A DNA stretch of 64,000 nucleotides from an uncultured Clostridia bacterium (GCA_944391855.1 CALXVB010000001.1:22054-86053), one strand, 5' to 3'. Counted from the stretch's first letter, positions 36,218 through 44,346 are shown. Notes: a model not told the origin generated them from the letters alone. Program-made: numbers and translations.

Positions 36218-36850
36218 TTATTTACTTAAAAAATTTTTACAATAAGCTTTAATAGGACAATTTTCACATTTAGGTAAACGCGCTGTGCAAATTGCTCTAC
36301 CATGATATATTAAAATATGATTTATATCCTTTAGATATTCATAAGGAAAAAGTTTTAATAAGTCCTGCTCTATTTTTTCAGGAGTAGTCTCAGTAGAAAA
36401 ACCAATTCTATTTGAAAGCCTTTTGGCATGAGTATCTACAGCAATACCTTGTGGTTTATTAAATGCTTCTAACATTACAACATTTGCTGTTTTTCTACCA
36501 ACTCCGGGTAAAGTTAATAAATCTTCCATGTTGTCTGGTACTTTACCATCAAATTCCTCAATAATTTTTTTGGCAGTAAGTTTAATATTTCTGGCTTTAT
36601 TTTTATAAAAACCACAAGGGTGGATAAGTTCTTCCAGTGTTTCCAATGGAATTTTATCAAAATCCTCGGGAGTAGAATATTTACTAAATATTGCTGGAGT
36701 TGTTTTATTTACTCTTTCATCAGTACATTGGGCAGATAATATAACCGCAACTAACATCTCAAAAGGAGTAGTAAAATCAAGGCTACATTTAGCATCTGGA
36801 TATGTATCTTTTAAAACATCTACAATTTTTATTGCTGTTTCTTTCCTCAT
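36218..36850 (-). CDS. nth: endonuclease III (DNA glycosylase/AP lyase)
   Basis: 210-residue HhH-GPD base-excision enzyme for oxidised pyrimidines. The helix-hairpin-helix is LLTLPGVGRKTANVV, with catalytic Lys in it (GVGRKTA) and catalytic Asp in AVDTHAKRLSNR. The 4Fe-4S cluster is CTARLPKCENCPIKAYC with Cx6Cx2Cx5C spacing. RBS AGGAG. Complete. Confidence 0.96.
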   Translation of the reverse strand: MRKETAIKIVDVLKDTYPDAKCSLDFTTPFEMLVAVILSAQCTDERVNKTTPAIFSKYSTPEDFDKIPLETLEELIHPCGFYKNKARNIKLTAKKIIEEFDGKVPDNMEDLLTLPGVGRKTANVVMLEAFNKPQGIAVDTHAKRLSNRIGFSTETTPEKIEQDLLKLFPYEYLKDINHILIYHGRAICTARLPKCENCPIKAYCKNFLSK

Positions 36851-36985
36851 ATATTATTATCTCCTTAAATTAATTACTAATATTAAATCATAAAAACTCA
36901 AATTTTACAATATATATACATAACATAAATAGTAACAAAGATGGAAAATATATAATATAATATACAAATGATAGGAGGTAATATA

Positions 36986-37135
36986 ATGTGTAAAATATTA
37001 AAGAAAACATTAGCTGTTTGCCTAATAGGACTAGGTTTAGGAATTTTATTAGTATTATTACTTCCTATATCAGGTTGGCTATTCATAATTGGGGTAGTAG
37101 TGGTTAGCGTAGGATTAATGTGGTTATGTTCATAA
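36986..37135 (+). CDS. 49-residue hydrophobic membrane protein next to spoVM
   Basis: MCKILKKTLAVCLIGLGLGI then LLVLLLPISGWLFIIGVVVV and SVGLMWLCS: two membrane-spanning stretches with a Pro-Ile-Ser-Gly turn. RBS AGGAGGT is 6 bases before the ATG. It ends 14 bases before spoVM and is probably cotranscribed with it, so a sporulation role is plausible but inferred from position only. Confidence 0.65.
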   Translation: MCKILKKTLAVCLIGLGLGILLVLLLPISGWLFIIGVVVVSVGLMWLCS

Positions 37136-37149
37136 AAAGGAGGAATATT

Positions 37150-37230
37150 ATGACTATAGTAGTAAAAAAAGTTCCAAAATTTTTAAGAGGAATTGTAAAA
37201 TTAATTTTCGGAATTAAAGATAATACATAA
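37150..37230 (+). CDS. spoVM: stage V sporulation protein M homologue
   Basis: 26 residues: MTIVVKKVPKFLRGIVKLIF then GIKDNT. B. subtilis SpoVM, also 26 residues, has the same core pattern KxPKFLxGIVxxxxG. SpoVM is an amphipathic helix that senses the convex forespore membrane and anchors SpoIVA to start coat assembly. Position-9 Pro, essential in SpoVM, is present here (KVPKF). RBS AAAGGAGG is 6 bases before the ATG. This is strong evidence that the organism has an endospore programme. Confidence 0.85.
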   Translation: MTIVVKKVPKFLRGIVKLIFGIKDNT

Positions 37231-37240
37231 GAGAAAAAAG

Positions 37241-37274
37241 AGATTAGATTATGCTAATTAATCTAGTCTTTTAT
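37241..37274 (+). terminator. Rho-independent terminator after spoVM
   Basis: AGATTAGATTA (37241-37251) pairs with TAATCTAGTCT (37259-37269), then TTTTATT. Confidence 0.75.
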
Positions 37275-37291
37275 TCATAAATAATAATGTT

Positions 37292-37345
37292 AATAGTTAA
37301 GTGTGGACAAAAGGAACTAGTCCCTTTTGTCCACGCTTAACTATT
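37292..37345. repeat. 54-bp REP-like palindrome, GTGGACAAAAGGGA type
   Basis: AATAGTTAAGTGTGGACAAA, AGGA, then the arm TCCCTTTTGTCCACGCTTAA and CTATT. It is nearly perfectly self-complementary and centred on ACTAGT. Same family as 6357-6392 and 58042-58153. It lies between spoVM and alaS. Confidence 0.9.
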
Positions 37346-37424
37346 GCAATTTGTTAAAATATGTAATATAATTTTTATGTCTATATTAACAATATAAATA
37401 CATACAAAGAATAGGAGAATGAAG

Positions 37425-39179
37425 ATGAAGGCAATAGAGATAAGAAATAAATATTTAAATTTTTTTAAAAATCATGGGCATAAAGTTATACCAAGCGCAC
37501 CATTAATACCAGAAAATGATCCATCTGTGTTATTTACAACAGCTGGAATGCAACCATTAGTACCATATTTATTAGGAGAAAAGCATCCAGAAGGAACACG
37601 TCTTACAGATTATCAAAAATGTTTACGTACTAATGATATTGATGAAGTAGGAGATAATAGACATTTAACATATTTTGAAATGCTTGGAAACTGGTCATTA
37701 GGAGATTATTTTAAAGAAGAATCTGTAGCCATGAGCTTTGAATTTTTAACTAAAGAATTAGGAATACCAGTAGAAAAATTATCAATAACTTGTTTTGCAG
37801 GAGATGAAGATGCACCAAGAGATACAGTAACAGCAGAGTGCTGGAAAAAAGCAGGAATTCCAGAAGATAGAATCTACTATTATGGAAAAGATGATAACTG
37901 GTGGATAGCAGGGGAAGAAGGACCATGTGGACCAGATACAGAAATGTTTTATGATACAGGGAAACCAGCGTGCGGACCTGATTGTCAGCCATCATGTGAT
38001 TGTGGGAAATATGTTGAAATTTGGAATAATGTATTTATGGAATACTACAAATCTAAAGATGGTACATATACAAAGCTAAAACAACATAATGTTGATACAG
38101 GTCTTGGATTAGAAAGAATGACAATGTTATTACAAGGAAAAGAAACACCTTTTGATACAGAACTATTTGCACCAGTAATGAAAAAATTAAAGGAACTTGC
38201 TAAAAATGATAGTATAGAAAGTAGAAGAATAGTTGCAGAACATCTAAGAGCAAGTATGATGGTTATAGCAGATGGAGGAAGACCTTCAAACATAGATAGA
38301 GGTTATGTTTTAAGGAAACTAATAAGAAGAATGTCTAGACATTTAAACAAACTACAAATAGACTTAAATGAACTTGGTAACTTAATTGACTTAGATATAG
38401 ACATTTTAAAAGACATGTATCCAGAATTAGAAAAAAATAGAGATACAATAAAGCAAGTAATTATAGAAGAAAAAGATAAATTTATAAAAACACTTGCACA
38501 TGGAGAAAGAGAATTTGAAAAATATATAAGCAAAGCAAAAGAAGAGAATAAAACTATTATAGATGGACAAACTATATTTAAACTATATGAAACATATGGA
38601 TTTCCACCAGAAATTACAGCTGATTTAGCAGCTGAACAAGGCTTTACAATAGATAACTCAGAATTTGATAAGCTATTTAAAGAACACCAAGAAAAATCAA
38701 GACTAGGAAGTGAGCAAAAGTTTAAAGGAGGCTTAGCAGAACAAAACGAAAAGACAACAGCATATCATACAGCTACACACTTGCTTCATAAGGCATTACA
38801 AATAGTTTTAGGTGAGCATGCTAAACAAAAAGGTTCAAATATAACAACAGAAAGATTAAGATTTGACTTTTCTCATCCAGAAAAAATGACAAAAGAGCAA
38901 TTAAAACAAGTTGAGGACATAGTAAATGAACAAATAAAAAGAGATTTGCCAGTAACTTGTGAAGAAATGACATTAGAAGAAGCAAAAAAATCTGGTGCAA
39001 TGGGATTATTTGAAAGTAAATATGGAGAAAAAGTTAAAGTATATACAATAGGAGACTTTAGCAAAGAAATTTGTGGAGGACCTCATGTAACCCATACAGG
39101 GGAACTAGGACATTTTAAAATAAAGAAAGAAGAGTCTAGTTCATCTGGAGTAAGAAGAATAAAAGCAATTTTAGAATAA
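37425..39179 (+). CDS. alaS: alanyl-tRNA synthetase, short form lacking C-Ala domain
   Basis: 584 residues, against about 870 for usual bacterial AlaRS. The catalytic domain has FTTAGMQPLVPYLLG, RTNDIDEVGDNRHLTYFEMLGNWS, GPCGPDTEMFYD and DTGLGLERM. A Cys-rich insertion CGPDCQPSCDCGKYVEIWNNVF follows motif 2. The editing domain has HTATHLLHKAL and CGGPHVTHTGELG with zinc ligands. It stops at SSSGVRRIKAILE, so the dimerising C-Ala domain is absent. The stop codon abuts a REP-like element (39180). Start 37425 is chosen because AGGAG is correctly spaced only for this ATG. Short AlaRS forms exist in some lineages. Confidence 0.93.
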   Translation: MKAIEIRNKYLNFFKNHGHKVIPSAPLIPENDPSVLFTTAGMQPLVPYLLGEKHPEGTRLTDYQKCLRTNDIDEVGDNRHLTYFEMLGNWSLGDYFKEESVAMSFEFLTKELGIPVEKLSITCFAGDEDAPRDTVTAECWKKAGIPEDRIYYYGKDDNWWIAGEEGPCGPDTEMFYDTGKPACGPDCQPSCDCGKYVEIWNNVFMEYYKSKDGTYTKLKQHNVDTGLGLERMTMLLQGKETPFDTELFAPVMKKLKELAKNDSIESRRIVAEHLRASMMVIADGGRPSNIDRGYVLRKLIRRMSRHLNKLQIDLNELGNLIDLDIDILKDMYPELEKNRDTIKQVIIEEKDKFIKTLAHGEREFEKYISKAKEENKTIIDGQTIFKLYETYGFPPEITADLAAEQGFTIDNSEFDKLFKEHQEKSRLGSEQKFKGGLAEQNEKTTAYHTATHLLHKALQIVLGEHAKQKGSNITTERLRFDFSHPEKMTKEQLKQVEDIVNEQIKRDLPVTCEEMTLEEAKKSGAMGLFESKYGEKVKVYTIGDFSKEICGGPHVTHTGELGHFKIKKEESSSSGVRRIKAILE

Positions 39180-39247
39180 TGTCACCTTTGGTGTCACTCT
39201 GGTGCCTGTCACCAAAGTGACATGCATGTCACCTTTGGGGACAGGTT
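39180..39247. repeat. REP-like composite directly after alaS stop
   Basis: TGTCACCTTTGG then the 56-bp element 39192-39247 (TGTCACTCTGGTGCCTGTCA ... GGGGACAGGTT), reverse complement of 12277-12332 and 17465-17520. Confidence 0.88.
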
Positions 39248-39289
39248 AAAATAAAAAGATAATAATATAAAAAAAGAAGGAGTATCATA

Positions 39290-39637
39290 ATGGAAAATTG
39301 TATTTTTTGTAAAATTATAAATAGAGAAATACCATCAAACATAGTATATGAAGACGAGAGAGTTATAGCCTTTAATGATGTAAATCCAGCAGCACCAATT
39401 CATATATTGGTTATACCTAAAAAACATATTGAGACTTTATTAGACGTATCAGAAGAAGATAGTAGTTTAATCGCGTATATTTATCAAATAATTAATAAAA
39501 TCGCAGTAGAGATAGGTTTCGCTGAAAAAGGATTTAGAGTAATTGCAAATTGTGGAGAAGATTCTGGACAAGAAGTTAAACATATACACTTCCATGTTTT
39601 GGCAGGTAAAAAGCTTGGAGATAAGATAGTAGAATAG
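39290..39637 (+). CDS. HIT family nucleotide-binding protein (HinT-like)
   Basis: 115 residues. CIFCKIINREIPSNIVYEDE at the start and the HIT triad HIHFHVL near the end, with PAAPIHILVIPKKHIETL between. HinT-type proteins hydrolyse adenosine phosphoramidates such as aminoacyl-AMP. It follows alaS, which could fit that role. RBS AAGGAG. Confidence 0.94.
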   Translation: MENCIFCKIINREIPSNIVYEDERVIAFNDVNPAAPIHILVIPKKHIETLLDVSEEDSSLIAYIYQIINKIAVEIGFAEKGFRVIANCGEDSGQEVKHIHFHVLAGKKLGDKIVE

Positions 39638-39727
39638 ACAAATTATATATCAAAAGAAAAAGGTATAGATTATATTTTAAAAATATGATATAATATATAT
39701 GTGGATAACAACAAGGGAGGAGTAAAT

Positions 39728-40420
39728 ATGTTTAATAATAAATATAGTAAAACATTAACTGTAGTTCTTATATTAGTTATAATAATAATTATAGGTTTAC
39801 TTATATTTTTCGGAATAAGAGTATATAGAAAATATTATATAAAACAAGCTTCAAAAGAGGTAATAGAAGAACTTAAAGATAAGGCAAATCAAATAAATGA
39901 CACTACTGAAGATAGTAACTCAATTCTAAATGATGTACAACCAAGTGTGGATTTAAATACATTATATCAAAATAGTACAAACAATGATTCAAACGAATCA
40001 GGAGATTGGGAATATATGGGATATGATGTAATAGGATACATAGAAATACCTAAAACAGATGTTGAATATCTAATTATACCAGATTACCAAAGTAGTATAA
40101 ATGCATTAAATGTAGGAATAGTAATGCTTTATCCAAGTAATATCGGATTAAATGAACCTGGTAACACAGTTTTAGCAGGACATAACTATAGAGATGGTAG
40201 CTTCTTCTCAAATAATAAAAGATTACAAGAAGGAGACAAAATTTATATAACAGATACTTCAGGTGAAAGAGTAGAATATGAGATATATAAAAAATATGAA
40301 ACAAGCACAAGCGATTCTTCATATATGAATAGAGATACAGAAGGAAGAAGAGAAATATCATTAACAACATGTACAGATGATACAAGTGGAAGATTAATTA
40401 TATGGGCAAAAGAAGTATAA
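39728..40420 (+). CDS. sortase
   Basis: 230 residues. An N-terminal anchor (TLTVVLILVIIIIIGLLIFFGI) precedes an extracellular sortase fold: IGYIEIPKTDVEYLIIP, catalytic His in VLAGHNYRDGSFFS, catalytic Cys in SLTTCTDDTSGRLIIWAKE with the Arg of the triad. The class is uncertain (B or D-like). It covalently attaches surface proteins; two candidates with IPQTG signals lie at 51235-54018. Start 39728 is chosen for the AGGGAGG at 39714-39720; an in-frame ATG at 39701 lacks an RBS. Confidence 0.9.
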   Translation: MFNNKYSKTLTVVLILVIIIIIGLLIFFGIRVYRKYYIKQASKEVIEELKDKANQINDTTEDSNSILNDVQPSVDLNTLYQNSTNNDSNESGDWEYMGYDVIGYIEIPKTDVEYLIIPDYQSSINALNVGIVMLYPSNIGLNEPGNTVLAGHNYRDGSFFSNNKRLQEGDKIYITDTSGERVEYEIYKKYETSTSDSSYMNRDTEGRREISLTTCTDDTSGRLIIWAKEV

Positions 40421-40452
40421 AATATCTTAATTAAATGAAATAAAATTTTAAA

Positions 40453-40490
40453 GTTGCAATGTATTATTTACAATACATTGCAACAAAATA
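40453..40490 (+). terminator. Rho-independent terminator of sortase gene
   Basis: GTTGCAATGTATT (40453-40465) pairs perfectly with AATACATTGCAAC (40472-40484). Confidence 0.8.
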
Positions 40491-40501
40491 CTAAAAAACA
40501 G

Positions 40502-40530
40502 TTGACAAATATATTTATATGGGGTAAAAT
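40502..40530 (+). promoter_or_regulatory. strong promoter for tRNA-His (and originally tRNA-Gln)
   Basis: TTGACA (40502-40507), 17-base spacer, TAAAAT (40525-40530), 32 bases before the tRNA. Confidence 0.85.
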
Positions 40531-40562
40531 AATATCTGCAGTTGCATTTTTATATATTATAT

Positions 40563-40640
40563 GGTGGATGTAGCGCAGTTGGTTAGAGCGCCAGTTTGTG
40601 GCACTGGAGGCCGTGGGTTCGAGTCCCATCTTCCACCCCA
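40563..40640 (+). tRNA. tRNA-His (anticodon GTG), CCA encoded
   Basis: Cloverleaf with the extra 5' G pairing with C73, D-stem GCGC/GCGC, anticodon stem CCAGT/ACTGG around TTGTGGC, T-arm GTGGG-TTCGAGT-CCCAT, acceptor GTGGATG/CTTCCAC (one U-U mismatch), and CCA. Confidence 0.95.
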
Positions 40641-40688
40641 TAAATAAATTCCATTAACTAGAAAAATGCTTGCATAAATAAAATATAT

Positions 40689-40728
40689 TGGGCTGTAGCC
40701 AAGCGGTAAGGCACCAGACTTTGACTCT
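40689..40728 (+). pseudogene. 5' half of split host tRNA-Gln (attL)
   Basis: TGGGCTGTAGCCAAGCGGTA then AGGCACCAGACTTTGACTCT is the acceptor 5' strand, D-arm and anticodon loop (TTG) of a tRNA-Gln. The sequence then leaves tRNA. Joined to 51073-51107 it makes a perfect tRNA-Gln (anticodon stem CCAGA/TCTGG). Confidence 0.92.
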
Positions 40729-40763
40729 TTAACGGTTTAAAGTTATTCCAAACTCGCAAAAAC

Positions 40764-40793
40764 TTGACATATATAGAGTTTGAATGATATACT
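40764..40793 (+). promoter_or_regulatory. promoter of element-borne tRNA-Gln
   Basis: TTGACA (40764-40769), 18-base spacer, TATACT (40788-40793), inside the element and about 80 bases before the complete tRNA-Gln. Confidence 0.7.
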
Positions 40794-40810
40794 ATTTTTG
40801 AAATTTGCCA

Positions 40811-40832
40811 ATGTCAAACAGAATGTCAAACA
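40811..40832. repeat. ATGTCAAACA direct repeats, left end (candidate integrase arm sites)
   Basis: ATGTCAAACA at 40811-40820 and 40823-40832. Similar pairs occur near the other end (50900-50920). Confidence 0.6.
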
Positions 40833-40873
40833 AACTCATCATAAAACAAATTTTTAAATTTAATATTAAACAT

Positions 40874-40948
40874 TGGGCTGTAGCCAAGTGGTAAGGCATA
40901 TGACTTTGACTCATACATGCGCTAGTTCGAATCTAGCCAGCCCAGCCA
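40874..40948 (+). tRNA. tRNA-Gln (anticodon TTG), complete, carried by the element
   Basis: Full cloverleaf: acceptor TGGGCTG/CAGCCCA, D-stem GCC/GGC, anticodon stem TATGA/TCATA around CTTTGAC, T-arm GCTAG-TTCGAAT-CTAGC, CCA encoded. It differs from the host gene in the anticodon stem, so it is not a duplicate of it. It contains the att core GACTTTGACTC. Confidence 0.95.
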
Positions 40949-41017
40949 ATTTAAAAGAATTATCTGTATAAACTTATTTTCGAGAGTGGGTTTAAATATG
41001 ATAATTTTTTTATTTTA

Positions 41018-41842
41018 TCAAAGAGTAATTGCTTCTGATAAAACATTTGCAGAAATATTTTTTGTGTTACTTTCTAAATGTGTATATAAATTAGCAGTAG
41101 TAGAATAGGTAGAATGACCTAGCCACTCTTGTATTGCTTTCATAGGAACATTTTTTGCTAATAATAAACTAGCACAGGAATGTCTTAAATCGTGAAAACG
41201 AATATGTCTTAAATTCTGCTTTTTTAGTAGTAATGAAAAATGGTCAGTTATATACTCTGGTCTAAATATTTTGCCAACACTATCTACAAAAATATAATCT
41301 TTATATTCTTTTATATAACTATTTCCACATAATTTTTTATTGTTTTCAATTTTCTTCTTGTGTTCAAGTAAAGCCTCTTTAATTTCTGGAATTAAAGGTA
41401 AAGACCTATAACTTGATTTGTTTTTAGTTTTATCTTTTAAGAGCAATGTTCGTTTATCATCTACAATAGCCTCAATGACTTTGTGTTTAATTACTATTGT
41501 ATTGTTAGTAAAGTCAAAAGCAGACCATTTTAAACCTAAAACTTCACTTCTTCTTAATCCATAAAAACTTGCGATTAGTATTACTAATTCTAATGGATCA
41601 TTTTTAGATTTTTCAAAAAGTAATTGTAATTCTTCTAAAGTATAGTGGTCGCCAATAAATTGATTTTTCTTTGGTCTTTCAATTTTATCAGCAGGATTAG
41701 TAGGAATAATATCCAGTTTCATTGCAGTATCTAAAGCTTTTCTTATATTGGCATGATAATGTAATATAGAATTTCCATTTAATCCTTTTGCATATAAAGA
41801 GTCATAGAATTTTTGTATATGAACAGGTTTTAAATCTTTCAA
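41018..41842 (-). CDS. tyrosine integrase, C-terminal catalytic part (frameshifted)
   Basis: 274 residues. Part of the core-binding domain (LKPVHIQKFYDSLYAKGLNGNS) and the complete catalytic domain: Arg in YGLRRSEVLGLKW, HDLRHSCASLL, GHSTYSTT and nucleophile Tyr in ANLYTHL. The N-terminal domains are encoded 1 base upstream in another frame (41844-42191). The gene lies next to attL with its 3' end toward it, as in Tn916/ICE-type elements. Expression would need frameshifting or internal initiation; no RBS is visible at the ATG. Confidence 0.88.
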   Translation of the reverse strand: MKDLKPVHIQKFYDSLYAKGLNGNSILHYHANIRKALDTAMKLDIIPTNPADKIERPKKNQFIGDHYTLEELQLLFEKSKNDPLELVILIASFYGLRRSEVLGLKWSAFDFTNNTIVIKHKVIEAIVDDKRTLLLKDKTKNKSSYRSLPLIPEIKEALLEHKKKIENNKKLCGNSYIKEYKDYIFVDSVGKIFRPEYITDHFSLLLKKQNLRHIRFHDLRHSCASLLLAKNVPMKAIQEWLGHSTYSTTANLYTHLESNTKNISANVLSEAITL

Positions 41843-41843
41843 T

Positions 41844-42191
41844 TTAATATTTTTTCCGTTTAAAAAACTCTGTTGTTTTGGTAACTACAGTCTTATAAGA
41901 ATTATAGGTATTTTCTTCAATTCTATGCTTATATGATTCTAGCCACTCATTCAGATATACTTCAAAATATTTTTCTGCCTCATCAGTTTCAAAAGTAGAT
42001 TCTGTTGGTAAATAGTCTTTATAATTTTGTTTAATTTCGTCTAACTTTTGATTTGCTAGTCTTTTGTTATTCCCTTTTTCTGTAATTCCTGTAGGAATCC
42101 ATTTTTGTTTTCTTTTGTTGTTACTATCTCTGTAACTTAAAATAACATAGTATAAACCATGTTGTATAAATAGGTTTGCTGTTATATTCAT
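41844..42191 (-). CDS. tyrosine integrase, N-terminal DNA-binding part (frameshifted)
   Basis: 115 residues. An AP2-like arm-binding domain (GLYYVILSYRDSNNKRKQKWIPTGI) and the start of the SAM-like core-binding domain (YFEVYLNEWLESYKHRIEENTYNSYKTVVTKTTEFFKRKKY-stop). At the junction the mRNA reads CGG AAA AAA TAT TAA. Removing one A from the A6 run gives FKRKNIKLKDLKPVH, which joins the two parts smoothly. RBS AAAGGAG. Confidence 0.85.
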   Translation of the reverse strand: MNITANLFIQHGLYYVILSYRDSNNKRKQKWIPTGITEKGNNKRLANQKLDEIKQNYKDYLPTESTFETDEAEKYFEVYLNEWLESYKHRIEENTYNSYKTVVTKTTEFFKRKKY

Positions 42192-42278
42192 AAATACTCC
42201 TTTCTTTTCATAACAACTAAAATTAACCTACTTATTGATATCATAACTATAATACCATGAAAGTAAATTAAAATCTAG

Positions 42279-42491
42279 TTATATTTCATTTTGATTTGTT
42301 AAATAGGCGATAACATTTCTTTTTGGTATTTTATATTCTCTACCAACTTTTAAGGCTTGAATGGTATTATTTTTTACTAATCTGTATGCAAGTGTAATAC
42401 CAATACCAAGCATTTCTTTTAATTGTTTGATATCTACTAAATCTGGATATGAAGTAAACATCATTTGATAATTTTCTTTAATAGTACCCAT
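42279..42491 (-). CDS. excisionase-like / helix-turn-helix protein
   Basis: 70 residues from the ATG at 42491, preceded by AGGAGG with 9-base spacing. The winged HTH of the Xis/MerR-like group is visible: DIKQLKEMLGIGITLAYRLVKNNTIQALKVGREYKIPKRNVIAYL. Genes of this type next to integrases direct excision. A longer reading from 42521 overlaps the RBS and is not supported. Confidence 0.82.
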   Translation of the reverse strand: MGTIKENYQMMFTSYPDLVDIKQLKEMLGIGITLAYRLVKNNTIQALKVGREYKIPKRNVIAYLTNQNEI

Positions 42492-42561
42492 ATTGTAAGT
42501 CCTCCTTTCTCTAAAATTCACAATAAAAAAGACCTATTAAGTAATCTTAATAAAAGTCCTG

Positions 42562-43029
42562 TTAATAACTATAAACATATCTATTTTTATATTTTTGTGT
42601 TGGAACTTTGATATTCATATTTATTGATTTTGGAACATCAGATCCAACTTTTAATTTTTTATCTATTACTAAAATTCCTTTGCTATTTGTATGATAAGCA
42701 CTTGAGTTCCATTTTGCAAAAGCATAGTCTGACATATTATTAGTAGTATAAGATAATTCTATTGCATCTTGTTTTTGCTGTGCTATCATTTGCTCATAAC
42801 TGTTGTCATCTTTCTTTGGTCTGTCATAAGTTTTAAAATATTCTTGTAAATAAACTTTTCTATTTTCTGCATTTGTCTTTTTACGAGTTTCCTTTTCTTG
42901 TTTGTTTCTATTGTCAGCTTTTACAACTTTTGAAATATAAGGACAGCTTTTTCCAACTATTTTAGCAATTTCATTTTGTTTTAGATGTTGATTATAATAT
43001 AAGTCTAAAATCTGTTCTTTAGTATTCAA
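42562..43029 (-). CDS. HTH DNA-binding protein of the element
   Basis: 155 residues. N-terminal helix-turn-helix (EQILDLYYNQHLKQNEIAKIVGKSCPYISKVVKA) of sigma-like/ParB-like type, then a basic helical linker (NRNKQEKETRKKTNAENRK) and an uncharacterised C-terminal part. It is divergently transcribed from 43246, with an operator-like palindrome in its own promoter. It could regulate element genes. RBS AGGAGG. Confidence 0.72.
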   Translation of the reverse strand: MNTKEQILDLYYNQHLKQNEIAKIVGKSCPYISKVVKADNRNKQEKETRKKTNAENRKVYLQEYFKTYDRPKKDDNSYEQMIAQQKQDAIELSYTTNNMSDYAFAKWNSSAYHTNSKGILVIDKKLKVGSDVPKSINMNIKVPTQKYKNRYVYSY

Positions 43030-43139
43030 TTATTTTTCATCCTCCTTAGGTTAATTTTTTGTTTGCAAGTTTTTAAATACAATTCGCCTATTGACATTTG
43101 TTATTAATTGTTGTATGATTATATTGTAAAAAATCTTAC

Positions 43140-43187
43140 ATAACAATTTCATATTGTTATTATATAATTATATTTTACATTTGTCAA
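43140..43187 (-). promoter_or_regulatory. promoter with overlapping palindromic operator
   Basis: Minus-strand TTGACA (43187-43182), 17-base spacer, TATAAT (43164-43159). The perfect palindrome ATAACAAT-TTCAT-ATTGTTAT (43140-43160) overlaps the -10 end and start site. Confidence 0.65.
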
Positions 43188-43245
43188 TACAATTTTAAAT
43201 ATTTTATTGAAATTTTTTACATAAATTTAATTGGAGGAATAAAAA

Positions 43246-44346
43246 ATGAGAGAATTACCTCGCCATTTAGTATTAAAAGACTTTTATATGTGGTTTAATA
43301 TTAAGGAAAAAGAAGAATATTATTCAACACCACTATACTTATATGGAGTAAAAAGAATTGAGAAGAATAAAGATGAAACTAGACAATATTTAGAGTTAGA
43401 AAAAGATATATCTAAAATAAAATTTAATAATAAGAAAGAAATTCGTAAACAACCATCTACTATATATATTCATTATGCAGAAAGTATAGGAATGATATTA
43501 ATAAGACTATTAAATGCTGATTTTTCAACTTTTGAAAGTGCATATAATACTTTTCTATATGCTTATGGTTTTGAACTTATAAGAGAAGATGAACATTATT
43601 TAGAATCAAAAGAGCCTTTATCAGATAAAGAATTTTTAAAATTACTAGAAGATATATATAATGACTATTTAGAAATACTATTAGAAATACAAGCAGAATT
43701 TAAAAGATGTGTTGATTTTGTTTATAATTTAAATGGAAACGAAGAATTAAGAGCAAGTAATACATATTCAAAATTTGTTGCATATACAATTAAAAATGAT
43801 ATCTATACATATTCACAAGATATTGAAATCATTTTAGATAACTATATAAACATACATAATCATAATAGCCAAGAAACGATGGAAAATTTAATAAAAAGAA
43901 TTGATGATAGAGATCCTAATTTAGAATTGCATAATGTTTATACAAGTACAAAATTAAGAAGTATTGGTTTTGCAGTATTAGAGCAGTTAGTAAAGCAAGA
44001 AAACTTGCCGATTAAAACTTGTCAAATTTGTGGTAGATACTTTATTCCAACTTTTAGACAAAACGAAATCTATTGTGATTTGGAAAATGTCGATGGTAGC
44101 CCAACATGTAGAGAAAAAGGAGCAAGCGAAACATATAAGAAAAATTTGGAAAATATACCTGCATTATTATTATACAGAAGAACATATCAACAAAAAGTTA
44201 TGACTGTATATAGAAATAAAGAAAATAAACAGTTAAAGAAAGATTTTGATAAATGGAAAAAAGAAGCACAAGAAAAAATTAAATTGTTTAAAAAAGGTCA
44301 ATTAGATGAAGATACTTTGTATAACTGGATGATGGAAAATAAATAA
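43246..44346 (+). CDS. zinc-finger protein (DUF6076-like), mobile-element cargo
   Basis: 366 residues. The large helical N-terminal region begins MRELPRHLVLKDFYMWFNIKEKEEYYSTPLYLYGV. The C-terminal treble-clef-like finger is CQICGRYFIPTFRQNEIYCDL ... CREKGA, then a helix-rich tail. This layout is like DUF6076/CGNR-type proteins common in Firmicutes mobile elements. Function unknown; nucleic acid binding is likely. RBS GGAGGA. Confidence 0.7.
   Translation: MRELPRHLVLKDFYMWFNIKEKEEYYSTPLYLYGVKRIEKNKDETRQYLELEKDISKIKFNNKKEIRKQPSTIYIHYAESIGMILIRLLNADFSTFESAYNTFLYAYGFELIREDEHYLESKEPLSDKEFLKLLEDIYNDYLEILLEIQAEFKRCVDFVYNLNGNEELRASNTYSKFVAYTIKNDIYTYSQDIEIILDNYINIHNHNSQETMENLIKRIDDRDPNLELHNVYTSTKLRSIGFAVLEQLVKQENLPIKTCQICGRYFIPTFRQNEIYCDLENVDGSPTCREKGASETYKKNLENIPALLLYRRTYQQKVMTVYRNKENKQLKKDFDKWKKEAQEKIKLFKKGQLDEDTLYNWMMENK

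Noticed and set aside
36898-37086. 62-residue minus-strand frame
   Set aside because: It is antisense to the 49-residue membrane protein, which has a good RBS and lies directly beside spoVM.
37231-37424. T-box or other riboswitch upstream of alaS
   Set aside because: Only a terminator for spoVM and a REP-like palindrome are seen; no T-box sequence (TGGNACCGCG-like) is present.
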